A DNA stretch of 64,000 nt from Natronocalculus amylovorans (GTDB lineage Archaea > Halobacteriota > Halobacteria > Halobacteriales > Haloferacaceae): contig NZ_JAKRVX010000002.1 in NCBI RefSeq assembly GCF_023638035.1, positions 248,001 to 312,000 of the forward strand. The letters are read 5' to 3'. Made by a program: the position numbers and the translations under genes. How positions within the stretch are numbered: position 1 is the first letter of the stretch; every line of letters starts with the position of its first letter. Under the pieces are notes generated by a model, which was given only the letters and a program-made list of their open reading frames with translations, ran no database searches and was not told where the DNA came from. Positions 1-9,989 of the stretch are shown here, piece after piece.

Positions 1-667
1 GTTCTTCGAGTTCGTCCTCAACAACGTGACATGCCTCCCGTGCCACCTCAACCTTCTCAGGTGTGACTTCGCCAAGCACACGAACTGCAAGGCCTGGCCC
101 TGGGAATGGCATGCGCTCGGAGATGATCTCTTCGAGACCAAGCGCGCGAGCAACCTCTCGGACTTCATCTTTGTATAGATCGCGAACTGGCTCAACAATG
201 CCATCAAAATCAACAATATCCGGGAGTCCACCAACATTGTGGTGGGATTTGATTCCGCCTTCGCTCTCGATTCGGTCAGGATAGATCGTTCCCTGAACGA
301 GGTAGTTTGCACCGGTCTCTTTTGCCTCACGCTCAAATTCGCGAATAAACCCTTCACCGATGACGGCACGCTTCTCTTCAGGGTCGATGACACCGGAGAG
401 CGCATCAAAGAACCGATCGCTTGCGTCAACCACGCGGAGGCTTTCCATGAAAGCAAATGTTTCTTTGATTTGTTCTGTCTCGCCTTTTCGCATCAATCCG
501 GTGTCGACATACACTGGTGTGAGCTGTTCACCGACTGCTTCGTATGCAAGTGTTGCAGCAACGGATGAATCAACACCGCCGGAGAGTGCGATGATTGCCT
601 CATTGTCACCAATCTGATTTTTGATCTCTGCGGTCGCTTCGTCAATGAATTCGTCTACGTTTACCAT
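1..667 (-). CDS. guaA: GMP synthase, PP-ATPase subunit (partial, C-terminus off the window)
   Basis: Converts XMP to GMP using ATP and ammonia delivered by a separate glutaminase subunit, the split arrangement usual in archaea. About 222 codons are visible from the ATG at 667; the window edge removes the C-terminal part, the full subunit being about 305 residues. The PP-loop SGGVDSS lies at residues 29-35, followed by typical GMP synthase stretches such as [22 protein letters not shown] and [10 protein letters not shown]. No glutaminase domain precedes it. It starts 2 bases after the stop of pyrG on the same strand, so the two are very probably cotranscribed. Confidence 0.95.
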   Translation of the reverse strand, partial: MVNVDEFIDEATAEIKNQIGDNEAIIALSGGVDSSVAATLAYEAVGEQLTPVYVDTGLMRKGETEQIKETFAFMESLRVVDASDRFFDALSGVIDPEEKRAVIGEGFIREFEREAKETGANYLVQGTIYPDRIESEGGIKSHHNVGGLPDIVDFDGIVEPVRDLYKDEVREVARALGLEEIISERMPFPGPGLAVRVLGEVTPEKVEVAREACHVVEDELEE

Positions 668-669
668 AG

Positions 670-2349
670 TTAGATCTGAACTGGTTCGGAGTCGTCTGCT
701 GGTTCGGCATCGCTGCCGGCTTCTACGCCAGGTTGTGCAAGCACTGCATCAATAAGCCCGACAAACGGTGGGCTGGCCCGATCTGGACGCGATCGGAACT
801 CCGGATGGAACTGTGTGCCGAAGAAGAACGGATGGTTCTCGCGTTCGAGAATCTCCATTCGACGGCCAGCAGTACCGGAGAATGTAAGGCCATCTGCCTG
901 CAGTTGCTCGATATATTCCGGATTTACCTCGTATCGATGGCGGTGTCGCTCGATACAGGAGTTACTCTCATAGACTGACGCTGCGAGCGTCTCCGGTTTG
1001 ATATCTGTTTTATGAGCACCAAGCCGCATTGTCCCTCCCATATCGTCAAGTTCGTGCTGCTCCGGAAGGAGATCAATAACAGGATACGGCGTTTCCGGCT
1101 CAAGCTCTGCGGAGTGTGCATCATCCCATCCGAGGACATTCCGTGCGTGTTCGATAACTGCCATCTGGAACCCAAGGCAGAGACCGAGGAACGGAATGTC
1201 GTTCTTTCGGGCATATTTGATCGCCTCAATTTTTCCTTCTGTACCTCGTGAACCAAATCCGCCAGGAACAACAATACCGTCTGCTTCTTGGAGCCGTTCG
1301 GTATGCTGATCTCGCATCTCATCGGAGTCAACCCACAAGACGTTCACATCGACTTCACGCTCAATGCCTGCATGTTTGAGCGCTTCATGGATCGACATGT
1401 ACGCATCTTCAAGGGCATACTTTCCAACAAGTGCAATATCAACCGACCCGTGTCGATCGCGGGTGACAAGCTCGCGCCAGCGCTGTGACCGATCACCCTT
1501 CGGGAGTGCCTCATCCACAATTCCTAACCGCTCCATCACGTACTCATCCAACCCTTCTTCTTCGACCATCAACGGGACATGGTAGATGTCGGGAACATCC
1601 GGATTTGAGAAGACTGCATTCGTCGGCACATCACAGAAACGTGCAATTTTGGTCTTTGTCTCCGGATCGAGTTTGTCTTCCGATCGGCCAACAAGGATAT
1701 CCGGTTGCAGACCGATCGATCGAAGCTCTTTGACCGAGTGTTGGGTTGGCTTCGTTTTTTGTTCGCCGTTTTTCGAGTACGGAACCAATGTGACGTGAGT
1801 AAATAGAATGTCCTCTGGCTCCTCTTCGCTTGCGAACTGTCGTAGTGCTTCGAGGAACGGCATCGACTCAATGTCGCCGACCGTACCACCGATCTCAACG
1901 ATACAAACGTCAGTGCCCTCCGCAGCTTCACGAATACGGCGTTTGATATCGTCTGTGACGTGTGGGATAATCTGTACCGTCTTCCCGAGATAATCACCAG
2001 CGCGCTCTGCTTCAATCACGCTCTGGTACGTTTTTCCGGTTGTGACGTTGTGATCAGACGTCATATCAATGCCAAGGAAGCGCTCGTAGTTTCCAAGGTC
2101 AAGATCGACTTCGCCACCATCTTTCAGGACATACACCTCTCCGTGTTCGTATGGGTTCATTGTTCCAGCGTCAACGTTGAGATACGGATCAACCTTGACC
2201 GCGGTTACGTCGAATCCCGCGTTTGCAAGAAGTCGGCCAGTGCTGGCGGCGGTAATACCCTTGCCTAACCCGGACATGACACCTCCTGTTACAAAAACGA
2301 ATTTCCGACCTAGTGATGGGTCGTATCCCGTATTGGGTTCCGTCGGCAT
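670..2349 (-). CDS. pyrG: CTP synthase
   Basis: Makes CTP from UTP, ATP and glutamine in the cytoplasm. The N-terminal synthetase domain carries the P-loop [10 protein letters not shown] near residue 25 and the UTP-binding [10 protein letters not shown] region; the C-terminal class I glutamine amidotransferase domain has the nucleophile in GLCLGFQ and the His-Glu pair in TQFHPEF. About 559 residues, the family's normal length. I chose the ATG at 2349 because the upstream in-frame alternative at 2364 is a TTG and archaeal homologues begin near MPTEP. It is followed after 2 bases by guaA, linking CTP and GMP formation in one transcription unit. Confidence 0.96.
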   Translation of the reverse strand: MPTEPNTGYDPSLGRKFVFVTGGVMSGLGKGITAASTGRLLANAGFDVTAVKVDPYLNVDAGTMNPYEHGEVYVLKDGGEVDLDLGNYERFLGIDMTSDHNVTTGKTYQSVIEAERAGDYLGKTVQIIPHVTDDIKRRIREAAEGTDVCIVEIGGTVGDIESMPFLEALRQFASEEEPEDILFTHVTLVPYSKNGEQKTKPTQHSVKELRSIGLQPDILVGRSEDKLDPETKTKIARFCDVPTNAVFSNPDVPDIYHVPLMVEEEGLDEYVMERLGIVDEALPKGDRSQRWRELVTRDRHGSVDIALVGKYALEDAYMSIHEALKHAGIEREVDVNVLWVDSDEMRDQHTERLQEADGIVVPGGFGSRGTEGKIEAIKYARKNDIPFLGLCLGFQMAVIEHARNVLGWDDAHSAELEPETPYPVIDLLPEQHELDDMGGTMRLGAHKTDIKPETLAASVYESNSCIERHRHRYEVNPEYIEQLQADGLTFSGTAGRRMEILERENHPFFFGTQFHPEFRSRPDRASPPFVGLIDAVLAQPGVEAGSDAEPADDSEPVQI

Positions 2350-2441
2350 ACTGAGTGTGCGCAAGGATTCGTCAAAACGGTTTCGAAGCCGTCTGTTGTA
2401 TGTGTAAGTTCCGCAGTCAGTTGAGTAACATATTCGGCTGC

Positions 2442-3494
2442 TCAGAGGTCGCGCCGTGAGACGCCATCAATTTCCAGCACAAAGTCAGCACCAAACGCCC
2501 CTGCCGGTGTTTGATAGCCTGTTGGGGCTTCTCCAGCAACTGTGCGCGCTGCGATCGCAAGTGCCGCAGCAACCGTCACATCATATGGGTCCGGTGTCGA
2601 AAGCAGCGAATGAGCCGTTTCGTTCGTCTCTTCGCTCCACGCTTCACCCCAAATAGTAACAGCTGCCGCAGCACGTTCTTCGGCAGTTGGCCCAGAGACA
2701 GTCCGATCAACAACTGCTTCAAGCAGTGATTGTACGGGGCCAGCCGAAAGCAGTGGTCCAAGCGTATTTCCGGCACGCATCGCGAGCCGTGCTGGCTTTG
2801 GAAGCGCCATATAGACGTGGATATTGGGGATTTTTGTAGTGTGATATGCGGTTGAGATGTCACCCCACGGGAACGCAGTAACGGTCTGTGATCCCCAGCC
2901 AAAATCGACTGTCCGTGTCCGATCGCCACCAGGAACGGCCCGAAGCTGTCCGTCCTCTCTAATCGCCCCTCCGTCACCTAAGCCACGAAGTGCGGTTTTT
3001 GTCGTTCCTGGTGAGATGCCACCAGTTGCAGAGATGGCAAGTGAGAGATGTGTCGCAGATGGAAGCCGGTCGTGAAGATGCGCCGAGAGACAGTCCGTTG
3101 GGACCACATCAAAGCCAACACCTGGCATGATCGTTACGCCCGCTGTTTCTGCGGCTTCATGCTGTCTGGCCGCACGCTCGAATACCGGAATCTCACCCGT
3201 AATATCGAGATAGTGTGTTTGTGTTTCGATCGCCGCCTCAATCAGTGGGTCTGCCGTTTCTTCGAACGGCCCTGCACAGTTGAGAATAGTGTCAACACCA
3301 TCCAGATACTCTCTGATTGTGTCTTGGTCGGAGAGATCGAACGATCGACTACGGAGATCAAGTTCAGCACCGAGCTGGTGAACACTGGTTGCATCACGGC
3401 CTGCAAGGATCGGCTCATGGCCGCGATCGACCGCTTCGCGAGCAATGAGTTCGCCAGTGTAGCCATACGCACCATAAATAAGGAGGGAGTCCAT
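2442..3494 (-). CDS. Saccharopine dehydrogenase-like NAD(P)-binding enzyme
   Basis: About 350 residues. It opens with a Rossmann fold ([14 protein letters not shown]), then [19 protein letters not shown] and [16 protein letters not shown], which are hallmarks of the saccharopine dehydrogenase / trans-acting enoyl reductase family. The substrate cannot be told from sequence. An upstream in-frame start at 3575 would add a basic, Cys-rich stretch that does not belong to the fold, so the ATG at 3494 is used. It is divergent from the aldo/keto reductase, with a 115-base shared promoter region, and downstream of nothing obvious. Confidence 0.82.
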   Translation of the reverse strand: MDSLLIYGAYGYTGELIAREAVDRGHEPILAGRDATSVHQLGAELDLRSRSFDLSDQDTIREYLDGVDTILNCAGPFEETADPLIEAAIETQTHYLDITGEIPVFERAARQHEAAETAGVTIMPGVGFDVVPTDCLSAHLHDRLPSATHLSLAISATGGISPGTTKTALRGLGDGGAIREDGQLRAVPGGDRTRTVDFGWGSQTVTAFPWGDISTAYHTTKIPNIHVYMALPKPARLAMRAGNTLGPLLSAGPVQSLLEAVVDRTVSGPTAEERAAAAVTIWGEAWSEETNETAHSLLSTPDPYDVTVAAALAIAARTVAGEAPTGYQTPAGAFGADFVLEIDGVSRRDL

Positions 3495-3609
3495 ACCAAT
3501 TTGTTCGATCGGACGACAAATAAACGGTAATGGTCGACATCTGATACAACAGCCGGCTGCAGTCGCTGCAATCACAGAGTTAACCAGTCCGGAGGCAAAA
3601 GTATTCGCT

Positions 3610-4410
3610 ATGACATTTCACCGATTCGGACTCGGAACCTATCTGAACGACGACCACGACCAATGTGTTGAAAGCGTCACAACAGCGATCGACGTTGGAT
3701 ACCGTCACATCGACTCTGCGCAAGGGTACAACAACGAGCGTGCGGTTGGTGAGGGTATTGCGGCGTCCAATGTCGATCGAGACGACCTGTTTGTTGCGAG
3801 CAAACTCGCGACGGAAAACCTCGGCTATGACGATGTAATTGAGACAACGGAAGAGAGTGCCGAAAAGCTCGGCCTCGAGACGATCGATCTCATGTATGTC
3901 CACTGGCCGATCAACACGTATGAGCCGGATGAGACAATACCTGCGCTGAACGAACTCGTCGATCGTGGACTTGTTGAGCACGTTGGCCTCTCTAACTTCC
4001 GTCCGGATCAGTTGGATGCAGCGATTGATCGACTCGAATATCCCCTATTTGCGCATCAGGTCGAAATGCATCCGTTACTCCAACAAGAAGCGCTGTGCGA
4101 ATACGCTCGCGAAGATGATCACTGGCTGGTTGCGTACTGTCCGATCGCCCGCAACCAAGTTACAGAGATACCAGCACTCGGTGAGATTGCAACCAAACAT
4201 AACGCCACCCCAGCACAGGTATCGCTTGCATGGTTGTTGGCTCAAGAACAGGTCGCACCGATTCCAAAAGCAACTGGCGAGGAACATATCCGGGAAAACT
4301 TCGAGGCGCAATCGATCGAATTGGATACCGATGATCGTGAAACAATTAGTGAGCTAGCTGAAGAGCGCCGAATCGTTGATTTCGACGATGCGCCGTGGAA
4401 TCAGAACTAA
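3610..4410 (+). CDS. Aldo/keto reductase
   Basis: NAD(P)H-dependent carbonyl reductase of the AKR superfamily, 266 residues, a TIM barrel. The catalytic tetrad is visible: Asp in GYRHIDSA, Tyr in GYNNE, Lys in VASKLAT and His in MYVHWP. Also present are LVEHVGLSNF and, near the end, PIPKAT, part of the cofactor site. Closest in style to the 2,5-diketogluconate reductase group, but the physiological substrate is unknown. It runs divergently from the preceding gene and converges with the HemAT gene, 3 bases between their stop codons. Confidence 0.9.
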   Translation: MTFHRFGLGTYLNDDHDQCVESVTTAIDVGYRHIDSAQGYNNERAVGEGIAASNVDRDDLFVASKLATENLGYDDVIETTEESAEKLGLETIDLMYVHWPINTYEPDETIPALNELVDRGLVEHVGLSNFRPDQLDAAIDRLEYPLFAHQVEMHPLLQQEALCEYAREDDHWLVAYCPIARNQVTEIPALGEIATKHNATPAQVSLAWLLAQEQVAPIPKATGEEHIRENFEAQSIELDTDDRETISELAEERRIVDFDDAPWNQN

Positions 4411-4413
4411 TTA

Positions 4414-6003
4414 CTACTGTGTCCCGTTCGACATTTCGTTTTTCAGTGACTCCGATGGGGTAGCACCGAGTGAAATAACGCTATTGACGACTGTTTCTTC
4501 GTTCTGTTGCTCTGCAATGAGCTGTGTGCTAGCTCGTTCGATCTCCTCGACCTGGGCTGCCTGAGCACGGTTGGCGCCCGCTAAGTCCGCTGCATCAGCC
4601 GCAATTTCGGTGGCCGTGTCTGCACTCTCTTCAACCACGCTTGCGACAGACTCGGTGGTTGCAGCCTGATCATCAGTTGCATTAGCGACTTCTTGAACCC
4701 CTTGAGACGCATCGCTCACTGCAGCGGTTATCTCATCCAGCCGATCGAGTGCCTGTTCGACTTGTTCAACTCCGTTTGCAACCTGTTCCGTCGTCTCATC
4801 CAAGCTTTCGACAGTCTCGACGCTATCTTCCCGGATATCATCGACCATTGTTTCAATCTGTGCGGCTTGTTCTTTTGATTCCCCAGCAAGCGATTTGACT
4901 TCATCAGCAACCACTGCAAATCCAGCGCCCGCCTCGCCTGCCCGCGCGGCCTCAATCGACGCATTAAGCGCGAGCAGGTTTGTCTGCTCGGCAATGTCGT
5001 TGATTATTTCAACGACCTCATCGATCTCTGAAATTCGCTGCTGCAGTTGCACAACCTCATCTGCAACCGAGCCAGTTGTCTTCCCAATTTGGTTCATAAC
5101 TGTGACTGCGTCAGAGGCCGCAGTCTGTCCATCATCTGCAAGCGTTGCAGCTTTTGTACTTGTTTCGGCAACCTCGTTTGTTGTTGCAGCGATCTCTTCG
5201 ACAGTTGCAGAGAGGTTTGCTATTTCGCTCGAAACCGTGTTCATATCGGCTGCTTGCTCACTCGCTTGTTCACTTAGCGATGTTGACTGTGAGGCAAGCG
5301 TCTCTGTGGAGTCTGACAGTTCACGGACTGGTTGTTGGATTGTCTCCGCAACCTCTTTGGCAAGCGCTTTTTGAGCCTCAGTCTCAGCCTCGATCTGCTC
5401 TGCATACGAGTTGATGTATGTATCCATCGCAATTCCCTGATCCAGTGAAAGAAGTTTGAGAAGTGAGCACGTGTGCTCAACAACCTCTTCAACTGCAGCC
5501 GAGACCGCATCGCTGTCGGTATCGTCGCTACTACTGTGTGTTTCGATTGCATCCTCACCGATTGCAGTGAGCAACCCCTCGTAGTAGACTGAGTATTGGC
5601 CTAAATATAGATCAGGGCCAACACCGAGTAGGTCATGAAGCTTTCCAACGCGTGCCCGCTTTGCAAAATATGGCTTTTCATACTCACCCACAGCTAGTTC
5701 CCGAAGATATCGTTTTTGACCTGATTTGAGTGCGTCAATTGATTGTGTTGACCGGTCAAGAATCCGGTTTGCGGCGGCTGTTTCTGTAATCCGATCGTAA
5801 AATTCGTCAACAAGATCATCAGCAACACGGTCAAATGTCGGTTCCAATGCAGCGAGACGCTCGGCATCCGCACTTGTAAACTCCGTGTACGCCTTCCGAT
5901 CCGCAATAATCCCTTCATCTACACCAAGAGAGTCCAACAACGAATCTCCGTTAACCGACTGTCGAATAGCTGCATCGATCGCAACGTCTGGTGCCTCTGA
6001 CAT
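4414..6003 (-). CDS. hemAT: HemAT-type globin-coupled aerotaxis transducer
   Basis: Soluble oxygen sensor that signals to CheA/CheW. Counting from the ATG at 6003 (529 residues), residues 30-190 form a protoglobin domain with the probable proximal haem ligand His123 in VGKLHDLLG. Residues about 230-500 are the methyl-accepting coiled coil, whose hairpin tip [21 protein letters not shown] is intact. No membrane helices are visible, as expected for HemAT. An 8-codon upstream extension to 6027 is possible but starts with unusual residues (MFWMVVPR). No other che genes are in the window. Confidence 0.92.
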   Translation of the reverse strand: MSEAPDVAIDAAIRQSVNGDSLLDSLGVDEGIIADRKAYTEFTSADAERLAALEPTFDRVADDLVDEFYDRITETAAANRILDRSTQSIDALKSGQKRYLRELAVGEYEKPYFAKRARVGKLHDLLGVGPDLYLGQYSVYYEGLLTAIGEDAIETHSSSDDTDSDAVSAAVEEVVEHTCSLLKLLSLDQGIAMDTYINSYAEQIEAETEAQKALAKEVAETIQQPVRELSDSTETLASQSTSLSEQASEQAADMNTVSSEIANLSATVEEIAATTNEVAETSTKAATLADDGQTAASDAVTVMNQIGKTTGSVADEVVQLQQRISEIDEVVEIINDIAEQTNLLALNASIEAARAGEAGAGFAVVADEVKSLAGESKEQAAQIETMVDDIREDSVETVESLDETTEQVANGVEQVEQALDRLDEITAAVSDASQGVQEVANATDDQAATTESVASVVEESADTATEIAADAADLAGANRAQAAQVEEIERASTQLIAEQQNEETVVNSVISLGATPSESLKNEMSNGTQ

Positions 6004-6121
6004 ACGGGGAACTACCATCCAGAACATATAATTGTTCGATCCCAGTTATCGGAAGTGATAGCACATCCTGGCTGGTTGCCGCCGTCGAAAATAGCATACA
6101 GTCAGTAACAAAATAGTACCC

Positions 6122-7090
6122 ATGATTCGCGTCTCCGCGCCCGGTCGGCTCCATTTTGGATTCGGAAATTTGAGCCTCTCGCACTCGCGTCTCTACGGCG
6201 CAATTGGAATCGCAATTGATGGGCCAAAAACAATAGTCACCGCCTCGCAAGCAGAGATGGTTCGGTGTGATAATGAGATCATCCACCAGTACGCGACGCA
6301 GGTCTGTGAGGACTTCTCGCTTCCGGGTGTGGAACTAACACTTGATGCACAACTCCCACGACACACCGGTCTAGGAAGCGGTACACAGCTTGCACTCACA
6401 GTGCTTGTTGCAACACTACAGACATACGAGCAGACAGTCGATGTGCGATCGTATGCACCTACACTTGGTCGCGGTGGTCGATCGGGTGTTGGTGTTGCAG
6501 CGTTTGAAAATGGAGGATTCGTTCTTGATGGTGGACATCCGACAACCCGGTTTACAACCGATCGGCCAGCAGACGGAGAGTGGACAGTTCCGCCAGTAAT
6601 TGCTCAGCATCAGATACCAGACTCTTGGCGATTTGTACTTGTATTTCCCGATGTACCGGGCGGTCGAAATGGAGGCGAAGAGGATGAAAGTATGCGAGCG
6701 GTGATAGAGCGTGCAGATCCACAGCTTGCAGACCGAATTTCCGGTCTTATCGTGCGTCAGATACTGCCGGCAGTTGCCGGTGGACGGGTTGAAGAGTTTG
6801 GCAATGCGATCGCAGAGCTTGGCCGGCTCAACGGTGCATGGTATGCAGATGAACAGGGCGGTGTCTATCGGCCACCGGTTGGATCGATCGTTGAGTCTCT
6901 CAGCAGCAAGCCATCGATTTACGGAGCGGGCCAATCGTCGTGGGGCCCTGCGGTGTACGGTGTGACCGATCAGGGACAGGTAGCTGCGGCAAAAAAAGCA
7001 GGTCAACGTGCGCTCGCGGACGCTGGCGTTGCTGGTGATGTGCTAGTTGTCTCCGGACGGAATAGCGGTGCAACGATCGAGACGTTGTGA
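6122..7090 (+). CDS. Beta-ribofuranosylaminobenzene 5'-phosphate synthase family protein (GHMP kinase fold)
   Basis: 322 residues of the GHMP superfamily. It begins SAPGRLHFGFG, has the GHMP loop HTGLGSGTQLAL around residue 80 and the family-specific run GRGGRSGVGVAAFENGGF. In methanogens this enzyme condenses p-hydroxybenzoate or pABA with PRPP in methanopterin synthesis. Haloarchaea are thought to use folate, so the true product here is uncertain; a pABA-linked C1 carrier is possible. It stands alone on the plus strand, divergent from hemAT, followed 48 bases later by a RecA-like gene. Confidence 0.83.
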   Translation: MIRVSAPGRLHFGFGNLSLSHSRLYGAIGIAIDGPKTIVTASQAEMVRCDNEIIHQYATQVCEDFSLPGVELTLDAQLPRHTGLGSGTQLALTVLVATLQTYEQTVDVRSYAPTLGRGGRSGVGVAAFENGGFVLDGGHPTTRFTTDRPADGEWTVPPVIAQHQIPDSWRFVLVFPDVPGGRNGGEEDESMRAVIERADPQLADRISGLIVRQILPAVAGGRVEEFGNAIAELGRLNGAWYADEQGGVYRPPVGSIVESLSSKPSIYGAGQSSWGPAVYGVTDQGQVAAAKKAGQRALADAGVAGDVLVVSGRNSGATIETL

Positions 7091-7138
7091 CTCTGTAGGA
7101 GGGCAACGGCTAAGCAAACGCATCTAAATTGATACACT

Positions 7139-7975
7139 ATGCAGTATATGCCGTTCGGCATTTCGCGGCTGGATTCGACGCTTGGTGGAGGAGCACCAGT
7201 TGGGAATGTTGTTCTCCTCGCCGGGGAGTCCGGTGCTGGTGCACGCGAATTTCTTCACACAAGCGCCGTAATGAACGCATTAGCCCAGGCAGATGAGGAG
7301 CTTTTTAAATTGTATTATGATGAGGTGGGAGAGAATACAGTCTTCCCAGAAGAAATTCACTATCTCTCAATCACGTCACATCGAGATGCGATCGAGCGTG
7401 AGTTAGAATATACACTAGCTGAAGAGATTATTGATGCAGTCGGGCAGAATATTGTGTATCGAGACTTTTCCGCAGAATATTTCCAAGCGAGTGCGATCCC
7501 GCGTGAGTGGTATGTCGGCCAAGCAACATCAATTACCGATCTTGGTAAAGACGAACGTCGGGACTCCGTCTTTGGTTCGCTTGGAGATTACCTCTCTGAA
7601 CACGCCAGTGGAAACCTAATGCTGCTTGATTCGGTGACAGACCTGATTGGTGCCATCAATGACGATATCGAGTGGAGCGACATCGCAATGCTCATGCGAG
7701 GGCTTAAACGGGCTGCATACAGTTGGGGCGGGCTGATTCTCGTCCTTGTAAATACGGATACGCTGACAGAGACACAGCTTGGACAGCTGATGGATGCTGC
7801 TGGTGGAACATTTGTATTTTCGTGGGAAAGTGGTGGATCAAAGCGAGCTCGTGTAATGGTGGTTCGAGAGTTTCGAGGGGTATTATCGCGTCTTGAATCA
7901 GAAGATATCGTGCAGTTTGAGACAGAAGTTCACGACGGCGGGTTCGACATCAGCGACATCCGAAAGATTCGGTGA
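7139..7975 (+). CDS. RecA-superfamily (RadA/KaiC-like) protein with altered Walker A
   Basis: 278 residues. The start GISRLDSTLGGGAPVGNVVLLAGESGAGAR resembles the KaiC/RadA P-loop region, but the invariant GK(T/S) is replaced by GAR at about residues 34-36, so ATP hydrolysis may be lost. A Walker B-like strand, LMLLDSVTDL, is present at about residues 160-170. Haloarchaea carry such proteins under labels like HTR-like or RAD55 family. It precedes the coiled-coil zinc protein by 50 bases and may be cotranscribed. Function unknown; a nucleotide-sensing or scaffold role is inference. Confidence 0.78.
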   Translation: MQYMPFGISRLDSTLGGGAPVGNVVLLAGESGAGAREFLHTSAVMNALAQADEELFKLYYDEVGENTVFPEEIHYLSITSHRDAIERELEYTLAEEIIDAVGQNIVYRDFSAEYFQASAIPREWYVGQATSITDLGKDERRDSVFGSLGDYLSEHASGNLMLLDSVTDLIGAINDDIEWSDIAMLMRGLKRAAYSWGGLILVLVNTDTLTETQLGQLMDAAGGTFVFSWESGGSKRARVMVVREFRGVLSRLESEDIVQFETEVHDGGFDISDIRKIR

Positions 7976-8025
7976 TACTAAAAAGCGGTCAAAGCTTAAG
8001 TGTCGCCTCCTTTATCTATCAGTAG

Positions 8026-9042
8026 ATGGCAGGTGAAAAGGAGCGAACGGGCGCGCTTCCGGGGGAGCTTCATCAGTGGATCGAGCAACGAGCCGCTGAC
8101 AGTGAGCGGTCACCAACAGAGATACTTTCGCGGGCAGTGATGGCGTATCGGCTCCTTGAAGAAGGAGATCCGACGGAGTCGCTGGCTGCTGAAGTTTCGG
8201 CACTTTCGGACCGGGTTGACTCAATTGAAACTGCGTCCACTGCACCCTCCGATGAGCTCCGATCAGAGATTGAGTCACTGGAGACGCAGCTCAGCTCAGA
8301 TATTGAAGACCTGCAAAGACGCATCGTTGACGTCCTCAAAGAGGCAAAAGCGAAGGCAAAAAAATCGCATGAGCATCCTGAACTCAAAACGGAGATACAG
8401 GAACTCAGCGAAGCGGTTGATGCAGTCGAAGAGACAGTCTCAACGCTTGGAATAGAACAAGAGACGCTTGAACAAGAGATGCAGAGTCTCGACGAAACCG
8501 TGACAAGCGGATTTGCGAACTATCGGACGGTTTTGGAAGCGCTTGATCAAACAACAGTTGACCTCGCGGACAAAACGAGCATTCTTGCACGGGCAGTGAT
8601 TTCACTTCGGAGTCGGACTGAGATGATCGAGCGACAGTATGCAATCAAACAGCTCACAGACGATTTCAAACAAGAAGCAAATCAAAAACGTATTGAAACA
8701 GGAAATTGCCAGGAGTGTGGTGAGCCGGTAGTTATTGCACTGTTATCGCTTCCAAGGTGCCCGCACTGCGAATCTCGGTTCAGTGGGATCGAGCCTGGCT
8801 GGCGGTTCGTCGGGCGTGCAACATTACAAACGGAAACACAGCCAGCGCTGGAAGGCGAAATTGCTGCAATAGTTGATGACCGCAGTGCAGCAACCGGCGA
8901 AATTGATCGTTTAGCAAGAGATGACACGCCAACATCGGTGCTAGAGGACGAGCCGTCTACTGAGAACGAGCCAATACAAGAGTCTGCACATGGAGACGAA
9001 AAGACAGTGAGTGAGCCAGCGACGAAACACGGAGGCAACTAA
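8026..9042 (+). CDS. Coiled-coil protein with ribbon-helix-helix-like N-terminus and zinc ribbon
   Basis: 338 residues, family not recognised. Residues 8-45 (LPGELHQWIEQRA ... SPTEILSRAVMAYRLLEEG) look like a CopG/ribbon-helix-helix motif. Residues about 60-195 are heptad-rich and predicted coiled coil. A zinc ribbon follows, CQECG ... CPHCESRF, with CxxC pairs about 17 residues apart. The C-terminal 80 residues are acidic and probably disordered. The stop overlaps the next start as TAATG, so the two are translationally coupled. A DNA- or RNA-linked scaffold role is plausible but unproven. Confidence 0.75.
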   Translation: MAGEKERTGALPGELHQWIEQRAADSERSPTEILSRAVMAYRLLEEGDPTESLAAEVSALSDRVDSIETASTAPSDELRSEIESLETQLSSDIEDLQRRIVDVLKEAKAKAKKSHEHPELKTEIQELSEAVDAVEETVSTLGIEQETLEQEMQSLDETVTSGFANYRTVLEALDQTTVDLADKTSILARAVISLRSRTEMIERQYAIKQLTDDFKQEANQKRIETGNCQECGEPVVIALLSLPRCPHCESRFSGIEPGWRFVGRATLQTETQPALEGEIAAIVDDRSAATGEIDRLARDDTPTSVLEDEPSTENEPIQESAHGDEKTVSEPATKHGGN

Positions 9043-9560
9043 TGACTGACAACACACCGTCCGATCGGGACCGGTCGCAAAATAAAGAGGGAGACCCAAA
9101 ACCAGGCGAAGCAGTGTCGAATAACAACGATCGGGAGGGCCCACTCGGTGAGCTAGCATCTCGGATCGATTCGCGACAAAAAGGACGTGACCAAGGTAGC
9201 GATGAGTTATTTGACACGGTGGACGTTACAAGCGTTGATGAAGCGGCCCTATGGGAGGAGATTTTTTCGGACACAGACGCCGATAGTGGCGAACAAAGTG
9301 TAGACCCGTTCGATGATTTGCAAACAGGAACAACACCGGTCCAGACAGCTAAGGACGTAGCATCCATAACCGATGAAACTGCACCTGTTGATGACTCCGT
9401 CATCGTCACAAAGACCAGATATTGTCAACAATGCGAACATTTCTCAGCGCCACCAGAGGCGGTCTGTGAATACGACGGATCAGAGATCATCGAAGTCATT
9501 GGACAAACGGAGTTTCGAGTCCTAAACTGTCCGATCGTGGCCACACGCAAAGATAAGTAA
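9042..9560 (+). CDS. Hypothetical acidic protein with C-terminal Cys cluster
   Basis: 172 residues, unrecognised. The first 110 residues are strongly acidic and low in hydrophobics, likely disordered. The last 50 carry CQQCEHF ... VCEYDGSEI ... LNCPIV, four Cys that could bind one zinc ion, preceding a conserved-looking strand region (IIEVIGQTEFRVLNCPI). It overlaps the stop of the upstream zinc-ribbon gene by one base and is followed 57 bases later by tfs. Partner of the upstream protein by arrangement. Confidence 0.72.
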   Translation: MTDNTPSDRDRSQNKEGDPKPGEAVSNNNDREGPLGELASRIDSRQKGRDQGSDELFDTVDVTSVDEAALWEEIFSDTDADSGEQSVDPFDDLQTGTTPVQTAKDVASITDETAPVDDSVIVTKTRYCQQCEHFSAPPEAVCEYDGSEIIEVIGQTEFRVLNCPIVATRKDK

Positions 9561-9617
9561 GCCAAAATCGACTCACAGAGCAACGAATCTAACAAATAGG
9601 ACAACGTAGTGGGCTGT

Positions 9618-9947
9618 ATGCAGTTTTGCGATGCTTGTGGTTCAATAATGGTTTCGAACGGTGGCACAATGGTTTGTACGAACGATGACTGTGGTGCTGA
9701 AAACGATCGGGACGAGGAGCGTGCAGCACAGTTCATTTCAACAGAGAAACAAAGCGACGATGAACTCATTGAAACCGAAGAAGGCGCTGCGTTCGAAGGA
9801 AAGCCGACAGCAAAGGACGTCATTTGCGACAACTGTGGTCATGGCGAAGCATGGTATACGATTAAACAGACGGCCTCTGCGGATGAGCCACCAACCCGAT
9901 TTTTTAAATGTAAAGAATGTGGTCGGAGGTGGCGTGGATATAACTAA
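9618..9947 (+). CDS. tfs: Transcription factor S (TFIIS/Rpb9-like cleavage factor)
   Basis: 109 residues with two zinc ribbons: the N-terminal CDACG ... CTNDDCG and the C-terminal CDNCG ... CKECGRRW. It rescues backtracked archaeal RNA polymerase by stimulating transcript cleavage. The acidic hairpin tip lies within TASADEPPTRFF; the DE dipeptide that enters the polymerase active site in active TFS proteins is retained. The ATG at 9618 is preferred over the GTG at 9609 because homologues start at MQFC. It sits between the zinc-binding pair and the J-domain ferredoxin. Confidence 0.95.
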   Translation: MQFCDACGSIMVSNGGTMVCTNDDCGAENDRDEERAAQFISTEKQSDDELIETEEGAAFEGKPTAKDVICDNCGHGEAWYTIKQTASADEPPTRFFKCKECGRRWRGYN

Positions 9948-9989
9948 CACAAACCCAATCCTTTTGCTCGAATCAGCCTAATGTGGGAC

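Noticed and set aside
4895-5374. Ala/Ser-rich plus-strand frame
   Set aside because: Antisense shadow of the hemAT coiled coil.
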